Source of the DNA: Theodoxus fluviatilis
Lineage: Eukaryota > Mollusca > Gastropoda > Cycloneritida > Neritidae
Length of the DNA stretch: 22,500 nucleotides
Reading direction: 5' to 3'
NCBI GenBank assembly: GCA_034096865.1
Contig: JAWQFJ010028239.1
Span: forward strand, 37,501 to 60,000
The notes beneath the pieces are model-generated. The model saw only the letters and a list, made by a program, of their open reading frames with translations, had not been told where the DNA came from and made no database searches. Made by a program: the position numbers and the translations under genes. Below are positions 1 through 7,330 of the stretch, piece by piece. The first letter of the stretch is position 1; every line of letters begins with the position of its first letter.

Positions 1-13
1 GGCCCATCACAAC

Positions 14-904
14 TTAACCATAGTAATAGGCTTCGTCGGCCACAGCAATACTAACTGCATCTTGTCTTCTCTTGAAAGCATGATATAAGTACATAGCAAT
101 CTGTCGTACAGCTTTTGTCTCCTGGACTGACAGAATAAATTGGGCATCAACATTTGCTACATTTATCCAGTCACCAATAAACCTTTGCCTCAGATCCTCA
201 TATAATGGACATTCCATCAGAAAAATGAATTTCAGTTTCCTCTGCTTCGTAGCAAGCTGGACACAAATAGGCATTATCGTTTTTTTCATATTTGCATTTG
301 TGGACGAAAAGATTGCTAAAACATGTGCGGAAACGAATGTATACATCACGGAATACCTTCTTGCCCCATATACAATTATGTTTGGAGCTTGAGGAGGCAC
401 ATTAAGTACTCTTTTTATGGCTAGGGGATGTACAGCTGCTATAGTTGAGCAATCTTTCAGACTCCACAACTCCGATGTGTACAGCTGTATAGGCTGCACC
501 TGAGCATCGAATAATTTAAAGAAAACATCAGGTGAAGCTCCTTCGAGTTTTCTCAAGCATTTAGCAACTTGAATCATTCCAGCCTTCACTCTCTGTACAG
601 TATCATACTGTAGCATATTAAAAGACAACTTTGATTTAAACAAAGCACCGAGGTACCTGGATTAGCTGACTATCTCAAGTACATCTTTATTTTAAAAACA
701 CTTCTCGTGCTCAGCAAGATATCCTCCATTACGAAATACTAATATTTTATTTTTTCACGATTCACTTCAAGGCTTACTGCATCTGAAGCTTTCCTGAGAT
801 TATTCAACTGGTTCTGCAGTCCTGTCACTGAGTCAGACAAAAGCTACATCGTCAGCAAATAATAACATGTATATGCATGAGGAGTCTGGCATAAGCTGGA
901 CGCC

Positions 905-905
<1 letters not shown>
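14..905 (-). pseudogene. Non-LTR (LINE-type) retrotransposon, 3' part of reverse-transcriptase ORF, broken
   Basis: Read on the minus strand, this is the end of a LINE-type reverse transcriptase ORF. The catalytic FADD motif is at 848-859, inside a stretch reading MLLFADDVAF. Downstream come a connection/thumb-like segment with motifs such as SVTGLQNQLNNL and RYLGALFKSKLSF, then a C-terminal CCHC-like zinc knuckle: CPAC at 252-263, followed by AEETEIHF and ECPLYEDLRQ. The reading frame is destroyed. There is a frameshift just after FADD, two in-frame stops between about 660 and 710, a frame change near 359, and another near 221-225. Between NVPPQAPNIIVYG and the RFRTC block, family members normally carry a further segment of about 100 residues, so an internal deletion around 359 is likely (inference from memory of the family). 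The longest surviving open stretch is 209 codons, 14-643. The upstream part of the RT is cut off at the GA tract. It was once an RNA-copying enzyme for its own element and is now inactive. I cannot name the clade. Confidence 0.88.

Positions 906-906
<1 letters not shown>

Positions 907-984
<78 letters not shown>
907..984. repeat. (GA)39 microsatellite
   Basis: An uninterrupted GA dinucleotide run of 78 bases with no point interruptions. It lies exactly where the reverse-transcriptase reading stops making sense on the minus strand, so it either truncated the element or expanded from a TC-rich site at the breakpoint. Confidence 0.99.
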
Positions 985-987
<3 letters not shown>

Positions 988-1677
988 AATGCTAGACTAG
1001 AAAGTGTAAACAGATACAAACATTTCGAATGTGCGACCGAGCAGCACGGAACGGGTCATAGGTCGCTCTGCTCATATCAGGGACACGGCCTGTAACGGCT
1101 GTTGGGGTCAACTGAGTGCAATTTCTGTTTTGGGTATTGTCTGCCTGTATTACCCCTCTAGAATTAACATGTTGCCGATTCACTTTGCAAATCAATATGT
1201 GTCACGACTCGAGGTTGAAATGTGTTTTTTAAGAAGGTTATTATAACCAGGGAGTGGAGCTTTGGGTGCTTTAAACTCTTTGGTATGCTTGACAGCTCAG
1301 CGTGATGCTTTTGATTGTTTTGCACGTGGTTTGCTTGGCGTTCTCCTGTTTTGGTAATGGTTATTAACATTTTTGGATTGTTAATTAAGTGACTGAGAGC
1401 CTTGTGCACGTGCTGCACGGCTATTCTGGTTTATCGCCGGGCTTTTCAGTTACTTCTCATGCTTTTGGCTTATACTTCACCAATGCCGTGGTTAATTTCA
1501 GTTGCTTCAGGGTTAAAAGTGAGTTTGTTCATTTTCGCGTGCCGGCCTTGTGTTCACACTATTTAGTAGGGATAGCGTCGTGGGCTCAGTCACTAGCCGC
1601 TCCGGATCGTAGGGTGAGTGTTTATGGTATCTCGTTCTCCTTCTGTTTCGTTTAGGTTCCACCTCGTACGTTGTGTT
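985..1677. other. Unique AT/GC-mixed sequence, no gene recognised
   Basis: Several open stretches of 60-90 codons occur on both strands and overlap each other (for example 1031-1246 and 1389-1655 on plus, 1164-1418 on minus). None shows a motif I recognise, so I treat them as chance ORFs. I see no RNA gene, tandem repeat or clear promoter. The stretch could be old transposon DNA. Confidence 0.5.
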
Positions 1678-1833
1678 GTTAAGCCCTGACTTAATAGCCC
1701 GACTGTCAGACGGGCGAACGGGCGTTTGGGGTTCTCGCCGAAACTGCGTTCGTTCTTAATAGAGCGCGCCGTCTGACTCCAAACGCCGGTTCGCCCGTCT
1801 GACAGTCGGGCTATTAAGTTATAAGGCCTAACT
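1678..1833. mobile_element. Foldback (long inverted repeat) element
   Basis: Two 40-base arms, 1690-1729 and 1779-1818, are reverse complements with a single mismatch (within the GCGTTTGG side of the arm). They are separated by a 49-base loop. The match continues outward less perfectly: 1678-1689 resembles the reverse complement of 1819-1833 with small gaps, giving ends of the type GTTAAGCC / GGCCTAAC. The loop contains a further CTTAATAG motif also found in the arm. No ORF and no clear target duplication are visible. This fits a small foldback or MITE-like DNA element and would form a strong hairpin. The assignment to a transposon class is inference. Confidence 0.7.
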
Positions 1834-3490
1834 TAATTGCTTGTCGTTCGGATGGTGTCGGCGAACTTGACGGAGGTGACGACTCAGATTGTTGTCATGG
1901 AGGTCACGGAAGAGAAACTGTGGAGTACTTAGTGAGGGTCTGTGCTCTCAGATTGCTGTCTAGTATCATATAAACCGATGTGTGTGAGCTATTATTTTCT
2001 ATACAACATCTGATGCAAAGAGGATCATAGATGCATACATGTATATTCTTATTCTTATCTTTGATTCTGGTCGAAATCCTTCTGGTCGAAACTATACTCT
2101 ATAGCAGTTGTCGCCAATGCGAGTACTCATTCTTATTGTAAAAGCATGGTTTATATAGCGATTTATCGGCCAAACCAAGTTGTCAAACCGCTCCCCCCTT
2201 CTCACGCAGTCCCCCAGTCTTCATTTTCGTCGCCAACCGGGCGTTGTTGTTATTTTAATAGATCGAGGCGAACGCACAGCGTCAGCGAGAGAGTTGAGAG
2301 TTCACGCGTATAACAGATTTCCTCTGACTGTAGAGCGTAGTCGAGTCTAACCTTGGCTGTATTTCGATGACTTTCTTTTGCTGTGTGTTACATCGAATTT
2401 TGCATTGAAATTGAAGTATGCATTGTAAATTTGCTGTTTTCTTGACTAAATTACTCAGTCTTGTTGATACGAGCCCAGCCAAGCTTTGCGCACTTCCATT
2501 TATAAGCCTAGCTGACACGCGGGTCGACCTCACCGACACCAGGAAAGATTATAAATACATTGTGATTGTTGTCCTTGAACCTGCCTTCGGCTGGTCCACA
2601 CAGAGGGCGAGTCGACCTCCATTCCAGTTGTAAAATGTGAGCGCTTTCACAACCTAACGATGCAATCAACATACAGCTGTGATAAATTAATGCTGTTCAT
2701 GCCTTATATTTTCTTTGAATGGGTTTTGAGTATCAACAGATACAGCGTATTCTGGTCGAACCGTAGATTATATCCGCCATATTAATTGTGGAAACAGTCG
2801 CGAGAAGCCAACAAAACCTCCTCCGAAGAAGAAGATTCGGTTTCTCAGCCAATGAGGAGCGAGCTCCCATAACATGTGCTGCAAGCAATTCTTTGCCAGA
2901 CACCTTCCGTGTGTTCAAGACGACCTACCGGTGTGCCTTCTTGAACGACTCGTTATGACCCAACGGTAGCCAAGATGGCTTCCAAGATGCCTTCTCATCG
3001 CCGCGGATTGCGCTTCTCAACCAAATGAGTAAACCAGCAGCTGCAGACTGCTTGTTCCTTGTGGAAGCTGATGAAATACGTTAAGCTGTAGCTGTGCATG
3101 AATGCTCGACATCGCTCGAATAGAAATTTATGTCAAAACGACAGTGCTGACTTGGTGTAAGCAAGAATAGTTCGATGCACTCTTCAAGGGAGGTAACACC
3201 ACAAACCAAGGGCTAAATGTAAGAAATAAGAGTTGCTTCCCTTGAAATTGTTTTGCTCTGTCGTTGAAATGTTTGCTCACATCTTGCCCGGTAATTATTT
3301 CAGAGCAGTTATTCTTTTAAAAAAGAAAAGTACAATATCAGCCTACCTTCTTGTAACGTCTCGCATAGGCTGGGTAATAATCACAGGTCGAAATGCGTGC
3401 CACAGCGCATATTTGTGATGATGACTTTCTTCCTTTCCCCGAAGGCAGCCATTTTGGCTATACACGGCGCAGCGGGCGCAACGGCTCTCC
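1834..3490. other. Unique sequence without a recognisable gene
   Basis: Short overlapping ORFs of 60-90 codons (2282-2539 minus, 2418-2633 plus, 2733-2918 minus, 3233-3418 plus) carry no family signature and have no splice or start context that makes one preferable. A TATAAAT occurs at about 2551, and CCAAGATGGC (a YY1-like word) lies near 2970. Both are isolated and I do not call a promoter. I see no tandem repeat. Confidence 0.5.
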
Positions 3491-3495
3491 GGCGC

Positions 3496-3583
3496 GGTAC
3501 GTACCGGTACGTACCGGTAGCCGTAACAAGTCGTTCAAGATGCTACCGGTACGTACCGGTACGTACCGGTAGGTGTCTTGAAC
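3496..3583. repeat. Palindromic ACCGGTACGT repeat cluster with strong hairpin potential
   Basis: The ten-base word ACCGGTACGT, itself built of palindromes, is repeated in two blocks. Arms 3496-3520 and 3543-3567 are perfect 25-base reverse complements around a 22-base loop. Independently, 3543-3572 is a perfect 30-base palindrome. It is enclosed by GTTCAAGA (3533-3540) and TCTTGAAC (3576-3583), extending it to an imperfect 51-base palindrome. Two alternative cruciforms are therefore possible. I know of no family that this matches. Confidence 0.9.
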
Positions 3584-3791
3584 ACGCCCCTTCTCGCAGA
3601 CAGAGAGCGAGCTAGCTGTCAGGGCATTCGGCGCGCACGGAGCACGGGCAGTTGAGGGCGAGCCCAGTTCTCGCCGCACGAGTGGCACGGGCGACAGCTG
3701 CACGGGCCTGTCGCCGTGCAACCGTTCGGGCTATTAAGGCAGGGCTTTAACGAGGGAGAAGTTTGCTATTTCTTTTCATTTGTTCATTTCA
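3584..3791. other. GC-rich segment ending in a foldback-type terminus
   Basis: A C/G-rich stretch with an 8-bp hairpin, GGCGACAG against CTGTCGCC, near 3689-3716. Bases 3726-3751 match the reverse complement of 1678-1702 with one mismatch and one extra base, so the right edge carries the same terminal motif as the foldback element about 2 kb upstream. The region 3496-3751 may therefore be a second, diverged member of that family. I could not find its left end. Confidence 0.45.
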
Positions 3792-4164
3792 GATTTTGGC
3801 CTGGGATTTTGTGGCCTGGCTTGAGATTTTGTGATTTGGGCTGTGGAGGTGAAAGGGTTGGTGATATGTGCTGTGGAGGTGAAGGGTTTGAGTTTGGTGC
3901 TGTGGAGGTTGGATAGTGATGGTTGTGCTGTGGAGGTGAAGGGTTTGCGGTTTGTGCTGTGGAGGTTGGATAATGAGGGTTGTGCTGTGGAGATAGAATA
4001 GTGATGATTTGTGCTGTGGAAGTTGAGTAGTGATGATTTGAGCTGGAGAGGTCGAATAGTGATGATTTGTGCTGTGGAAGTTGAGTAGTGATGATTTGAG
4101 CTGGAGAGGTCGAATAGTGATGATTTGTGCTGGGGAGGTTGACTAGGGATGATTTGTGCCGTGG
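3792..4164. repeat. Degenerate ~29-bp minisatellite, left part
   Basis: Imperfect tandem units of about 26-29 bases of the type GATTTGTGCTGTGGAGGTT followed by GATAGTGAT or GAAGGGTTT. Two unit variants (GTGCTGTGGAAG and GAGCTGGAGAGG) alternate in 4005-4125, making a short two-unit higher-order repeat. Open frames across it on the minus strand (Ser-Thr-Ala-Gln rich) come from the repeat and not from a gene. The array is cut at 4164 by the MULE insertion and resumes after 6746. Confidence 0.9.
4156..4164. repeat. Target site duplication, left copy (GTGCCGTGG)
   Basis: The nine bases GTGCCGTGG directly abut the left terminal inverted repeat. The identical word follows the right terminus at 6747-6755. 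Other units of the surrounding minisatellite mostly read GTGCTGTGG, so the shared C at position 5 supports a true duplication over chance repeat similarity. Confidence 0.85.
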
Positions 4165-4200
4165 GGTACACGCCAATTGGCCTAAATTCGTTTCGCCTAA
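4165..4200 (+). repeat. MULE left terminal inverted repeat
   Basis: Bases 4176-4200 are the perfect part, and 4165-4175 match the right end imperfectly. Within and just after it, CCTAAATTCG (4181-4190) and CGAATTTAGG (4206-4215) form a perfect 10-bp stem with a 15-base loop, so the left end alone can fold. Confidence 0.9.
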
Positions 4201-4362
4201 TCCATCGAATTTAGGCGTAACCGCCGCCACTGCACCTAGCGTCAATTTTGCTCGTTTCGCCTAATGATAATGGTCGTTTCGCCTAATGTTGCGTTTCGCC
4301 TAATGTTTTATTACTCTCGAATGTCACCCTTCGTTTTTTCTGCACGAATATCGCCTAATTTT
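4191..4362 (+). promoter_or_regulatory. Left subterminal cluster of TTTCGCCTAAT motifs (putative transposase-binding sites)
   Basis: The word TTTCGCCTAAT, or a one-base variant, occurs about five times in the same orientation (near 4191, 4255, 4277, 4293 and 4350), plus an inverted TTTAGGCG at 4211. Two of them head an imperfect duplicated block, CCTAATGTTTTATTACTCTC and CCTAATTTTTCATTACTCTC (about 4299 and 4355). The same word in inverted orientation clusters at the right end. Repeated subterminal sites are typical transposase contacts. That role is inferred. Confidence 0.6.
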
Positions 4363-4610
4363 TCATTACTCTCGAATATCAATTCTTGCATGTTTTATTC
4401 CTGCGAGGGGAAATCTGCTCATGTCCGATTTTATGAAAATTGTTTGATAAGAATTAAATGAACACTATTGCGTTGATGAGTATTCAACTCACTTCAGGTA
4501 TGAAATAAAAGAAATCGTGGGGAGTTCAGCTCACATGAGAAAATGTATTGTCAGAAATAGTTTACTGTGACAGCTGTGGCAGCTACATTTTCTTAAAGAA
4601 ACCTTACAAA

Positions 4611-4805
4611 ATGGCTGGTGTGGTCAGAGGAAATCGGGACAGCACAATTGAATTTCTGCCTACAAAACGCAATGGAAACAGTTTACTTGTGGATAACTAT
4701 AAGTTCAGATCGAATGGTTCATCTGGGGGTACGATGTATTGGAAATGTATTGTCGTCGGCTGCCGGTCAACGTGTACGACTCGTCAACAAGAAACTTTGT
4801 TGAAA
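4611..4805 (+). CDS. MULE transposase, exon 1 (FLYWCH zinc-finger part)
   Basis: Exon 1 encodes 65 residues from an ATG in a good context (AAAATGG at 4611). The open frame extends upstream to about 4539 but has no earlier ATG. The residues fit a FLYWCH zinc finger, a DNA-binding module common in animal MULE transposases: F15, L25/26, Y30, W44, C46 and C51, with the W-K-C spacing intact. The two metal-binding histidines are missing from this exon. They appear as H70 and H73 (EHSEHGP) only after the intron is removed and exon 2 is joined in the same phase, which supports the splice model. The finger probably recognises the element ends in the nucleus. The donor is AAA|GTAAGC, phase 0. Further open reading past 4805 runs into the CT tract and is intron. 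Confidence 0.8.
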
Positions 4806-4837
4806 GTAAGCTCGCTCTCTCCCTCTGACTCTGCCTC

Positions 4838-4887
<50 letters not shown>

Positions 4888-5011
4888 ACACAAGAGTTTG
4901 AAGTAATTTGGTATTGTGATTTATATTTCAGAAGCTCTCTCTCCCTTTCTCTCCCTCTCTCTCGGGCACAAAAGAGTTTTAAGTAATTTGGTATTGTGAT
5001 TTATATTTCAG
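4806..5011 (+). other. Phase-0 GT-AG intron of the transposase gene with duplicated acceptor
   Basis: The donor is GTAAGC at 4806. The acceptor is ATTTCAG ending at 5011. The intron holds a (CT)n tract (4845-4885) and a tandem duplication of its own 3' end: the segment from ACAAGAG/ACAAAAGAG through TTTGGTATTGTGATTTATAT and TTCAGAAG occurs at about 4887-4934 and 4968-5014. Using the first acceptor (4931) leads to an in-frame TAA within about 50 bases. Only the second restores the zinc-finger histidines. Confidence 0.75.
4845..4885. repeat. (CT)n microsatellite in transposase intron
   Basis: An uninterrupted CT run of about 41 bases directly before the first copy of the duplicated acceptor segment. 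It extends the natural polypyrimidine tract. Further CT-rich DNA (CTCTCTCTCCC type) separates the two acceptor copies. Confidence 0.95.
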
Positions 5012-6260
5012 AAGCCGACGGAGCATTCAGAGCATGGACCCCTATTACCAGGTGAAATCAAAGCCCTTCGACTCCTTCAAACAATGAAAAACGCGGTTAC
5101 TAACGAAACGACGAAATCGATAAAGCGAATCTACATAAACATTGGATTCTGCTCTTGCCGCCGAACCTGAAGATGCTGACGAATTGGCTGCATGCGTACC
5201 AATTTTTGAAAAATGCAGAAGTTCACTGAGACGGACTTTAAAGAGGAATGAACCCCAACTGCCGAAATCATGGGCTGAGGTTCTTCTTCCTGAGGACTGC
5301 ACACAGACACGTGATGGGCGTCCTTTCCTGCAGGCCAATGTTGGCACCGACGACAAGATCCTACTTTTTGCCACCGACAATGCCATGAAACGGGCATGCG
5401 AATCTGACTGTGTCTTCATGGACGGGACATTCTACACATATCCAAGGCTGTTTCATCAGTTGTTCACTATTCACGTCGCAGCCCATGGAAAAGTTTTCCC
5501 GATGATGTTTGCTTTTCTTCCCGATAAACGCCAAGCAACATACAGCCGACTGTTTCATATAATCAAAGCCAGAGCAGCAGCTCTTGGATTAAACTTTTCC
5601 CCAGCGAAAATCCAAACGGACTTTGAACAAGCGATTTTACGTGCCGCCCGAGAGGCATTTCCGGACAGCAGGATGGTGGGTTGCCCGTTTCACTTCGGCC
5701 AAGCCTTGTGGCGTAAGGTTCAGGCGTTGGGTGGTGCGATCTTATATAAGAAGAATGGAGAGATAAGAAGATACATTCGACGATTGGCTGCCCTCACTTT
5801 CGCTCCATTGGACATATTCGATGAAGCTTGGTTAGATCTCCAAGCAACAGCCTACCCACATGACGCTTTTGTTGTAGCTTTCACGGATTATTTTGTCGAA
5901 ATCTGGGCTGATGACATCACTGGACGGTTCCCACGTCAACTTTGGAATCACCATGACAGCATGTCGACCGACAGCATGAGGACAAACAAATCGGTGGAGT
6001 CCTGGCATCGCTCCCTGAAAGCAGTAATTGGAGCGCCACATCCGAACATTTTCAAAATTGTTCGAAAATTACAAACGGAAAATGTTGATGTTGAGAATGA
6101 ACTGAGGATGCTGCGACTCGGTCACCAAACAAGGCCAGCCCCGAGGATAGCCCTCCGCAGGCAGAATCTACGTCTGGAGAAGATCCACAGCGATCTAGTT
6201 ACTGGACAGACAACACTCTTAACATTCCTCGACGCATGCTCGTATGCCGTACACATGTGA
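5012..6260 (+). CDS. MULE transposase, exon 2 (catalytic DDE-type domain), one frameshift
   Basis: Exon 2 starts KPTEHSEHGPLL, completing the FLYWCH finger, and reads on to about 5141. A one-base frame change between 5139 and about 5160 is then needed, because the finger frame ends at a stop while the next frame is open 5142-6260 (372 codons). Numbering from 5142, the MULE catalytic core shows D94 in FMDGTF (5421-5423), D160 in QTDFEQA (5619-5621), the CPFHFGQ block at 181-187, and E287 in SVESWHRS (6000-6002). These are the expected DDE positions and conserved blocks of the family. The enzyme would bind the terminal repeats, nick the DNA and insert the element elsewhere with a 9-bp staggered cut. 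The only lesion seen is the frameshift, so the copy is young or the break is a sequencing error. A stop at 6258-6260 is followed at once by a polyadenylation signal. Confidence 0.88.
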
Positions 6261-6268
6261 TTTTTTAG

Positions 6269-6274
6269 AATAAA
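6269..6274 (+). terminator. Polyadenylation signal AATAAA for the transposase gene
   Basis: A canonical AATAAA lies eight bases after the transposase stop codon. It falls inside a 21-base copy of coding sequence (see 6094-6114) in which a single G-to-A difference turns AATGAA into AATAAA. Confidence 0.6.
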
Positions 6275-6284
6275 CTGAGGATGC

Positions 6285-6541
6285 TGCATGTTGTGAAATC
6301 TTTCTTTGTGTGTGTTTTTAACATGTCATTCAATTACTGTGTATATTCCCGTGGGCATGCGATTTTATATGAAATCTTTTTATGAGTGTGTTTTAACATG
6401 TAATTCAATTACTGTGTATATTCCTGTGGGCATGCTATTTTATATTTTTTTACATGTCGTTCAATTACTGTGTATATTCCCGTGGGCATGCGATTTTTTA
6501 TGAAATCTTTTTATGAGTGTTTTAACATGCTATTTTATATG
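6285..6541. repeat. Imperfect tandem repeats in the MULE 3' untranslated region
   Basis: A unit beginning ACATGT and containing ATTCAATTACTGTGTATATT, then CCCGTGGGCATGC and TGAAATCTTTTTATGAG, starts at 6321, 6396 and 6452. A partial copy starts at 6525 and a diverged partial copy lies upstream at 6285-6320. Unit length is 75 then 56 bases, the shorter one lacking the TGAAATC part. Small ORFs across it have no signature. Confidence 0.85.
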
Positions 6542-6630
6542 ATGTTATTAAAGTTAGAAATACAGTAACACATTGCAAATTAAAACGTGTTGGGATTTGA
6601 TTGTGCGTGATGCAAGGTCACACTCTCCCT

Positions 6631-6720
6631 TAGGCGAAACTTGATTTTAGGCGAAACGACCCCCTATGACAGACAACATGTAGGCGAACCGAATTCAAGC
6701 GAACTGAAATTAGGCGAAAC
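6631..6720 (-). promoter_or_regulatory. Right subterminal cluster of TTAGGCGAAAC motifs
   Basis: TTAGGCGAAAC or close variants occur near 6631, 6646, 6681 (TAGGCGAACC), 6697 (AAGCGAACTG) and 6710. This mirrors the plus-oriented TTTCGCCTAAT cluster at the left end. It is probably an array of transposase contacts. That function is inferred from position and repetition. Confidence 0.6.
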
Positions 6721-6746
6721 GAATTTAGGCCAATCGGGCTGCACCG
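6710..6746 (-). repeat. MULE right terminal inverted repeat
   Basis: Bases 6710-6734 are the exact reverse complement of 4176-4200. The outer part, 6735-6745, matches 4165-4175 imperfectly. The 9-bp target copy follows at 6747. Confidence 0.9.
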
Positions 6747-6755
6747 GTGCCGTGG
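6747..6755. repeat. Target site duplication, right copy (GTGCCGTGG)
   Basis: Identical to 4156-4164. It is followed by AGTTTG, which resumes the minisatellite interrupted by the transposon. Confidence 0.85.
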
Positions 6756-7330
6756 AGTTTGAATTGTGTGACTTATGCTGTGAAGGTGAAGTGGTGAAGG
6801 ATTGGTGATTTATGCTGTGAAGATGAAGTGGTGAAGGATTGGTGATTTATGCTGTGAAGGTGAAGTGGTGAAGGATTGGTGATTTATGCTGTGAAGGTGA
6901 AGTGGTGAAGGATTGGTGATTTATGCTGTGAAGGTGAAGTGGTGAAGGATTGGTGATTTATGCTGTGAAGGTGAAGTGGTGAAGGATTGGTGATTTATGC
7001 TGTGAAGGTGAAGTGGTGAAGGATTGGTGATTTATGCTGTGAAGGTGAAGTGGTGAAGGATTGGTGATTGTTGCCACAGAAGGGAAAGGACGAAGAGTTT
7101 GTGATTTGTGCAGAGGAAGTGAAGGGATGAAGAGGTTGTGATTCGTGCGGCGGAAGTGAAGGGTTTGTGATTTGTGCTGCAGGGGTGAAGGGGTAAAGAG
7201 TTTGTGATTTGTGCTGCAGGGGTGAAGGGGTAAAGAGTGTATGATGGGTGCTGCGGCGGCGAAGGCGTGAAGGGATTGTAATTGGTGCTGCGGAGGTGAA
7301 GTGGTGAAGATGTGATTCGTGTCGTGGAGG
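6756..7330. repeat. Minisatellite, right part (37-bp units, then diverged units)
   Basis: From about 6775 to 7069 there are eight nearly identical 37-base units of the type TGCTGTGAAGGTGAAGTGG followed by TGAAGGATTGGTGATTTA. One unit has AGATG in place of AGGTG. From 7070 to 7330 the units diverge (GTGATTTGTGCTGCAGGGG, GTGCTGCGGAGG) and resemble those left of the MULE. The minus-strand open frame 6958-7371 follows the repeat and has no independent support. Confidence 0.92.

Larger units (their letters stand above)
4165..6746 (+). mobile_element. Mutator-like (MULE) DNA transposon with FLYWCH-MULE transposase
   Basis: A nearly complete cut-and-paste element of about 2.58 kb. Its ends are inverted repeats: 4176-4200 and 6710-6734 are perfect 25-base reverse complements (ATTGGCCTAAATTCG and onward). 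The similarity continues imperfectly to the outer edges, GGTACACGCC against GGTGCAGCCC. A 9-bp direct repeat flanks it, which is the usual Mutator-superfamily duplication size. Inside are subterminal motif clusters at both ends and a plus-strand transposase gene (4611-6260) with a FLYWCH finger and a MULE domain. It sits inside a minisatellite, and deleting it together with one target copy rejoins the array. The exact outer border is uncertain by one base. One reading-frame break in the gene means this copy may need a helper to move. Confidence 0.92.

Noticed and set aside
985..1655. ORFs 992-1195, 1031-1246, 1164-1418 and 1389-1655 as genes
   Set aside because: Short, overlapping on both strands and without any recognised motif.
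2530..2560. TATAAAT near 2551 as a promoter
   Set aside because: No gene, initiator or other promoter element lies downstream.
3776..4245. Minus-strand open frames of 131 and 153 codons rich in Ser, Thr, Ala, Gln
   Set aside because: They follow the minisatellite units in two overlapping frames and have no non-repeat domain.
4548..4901. Plus-strand open frame starting at TTG 4548 and running through the CT tract
   Set aside because: The true start is more likely ATG 4611, and the part beyond 4805 (Ser-Leu repeats) is intron.
5045..5558. Minus-strand ORFs of 65-124 codons opposite the transposase
   Set aside because: They are antisense shadows of a gene with clear family motifs on the plus strand.
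4165..6746. Helitron or hAT identity for the element
   Set aside because: It has inverted repeats and a 9-bp duplication with a FLYWCH-MULE protein, and no Rep/helicase or hAT motifs.
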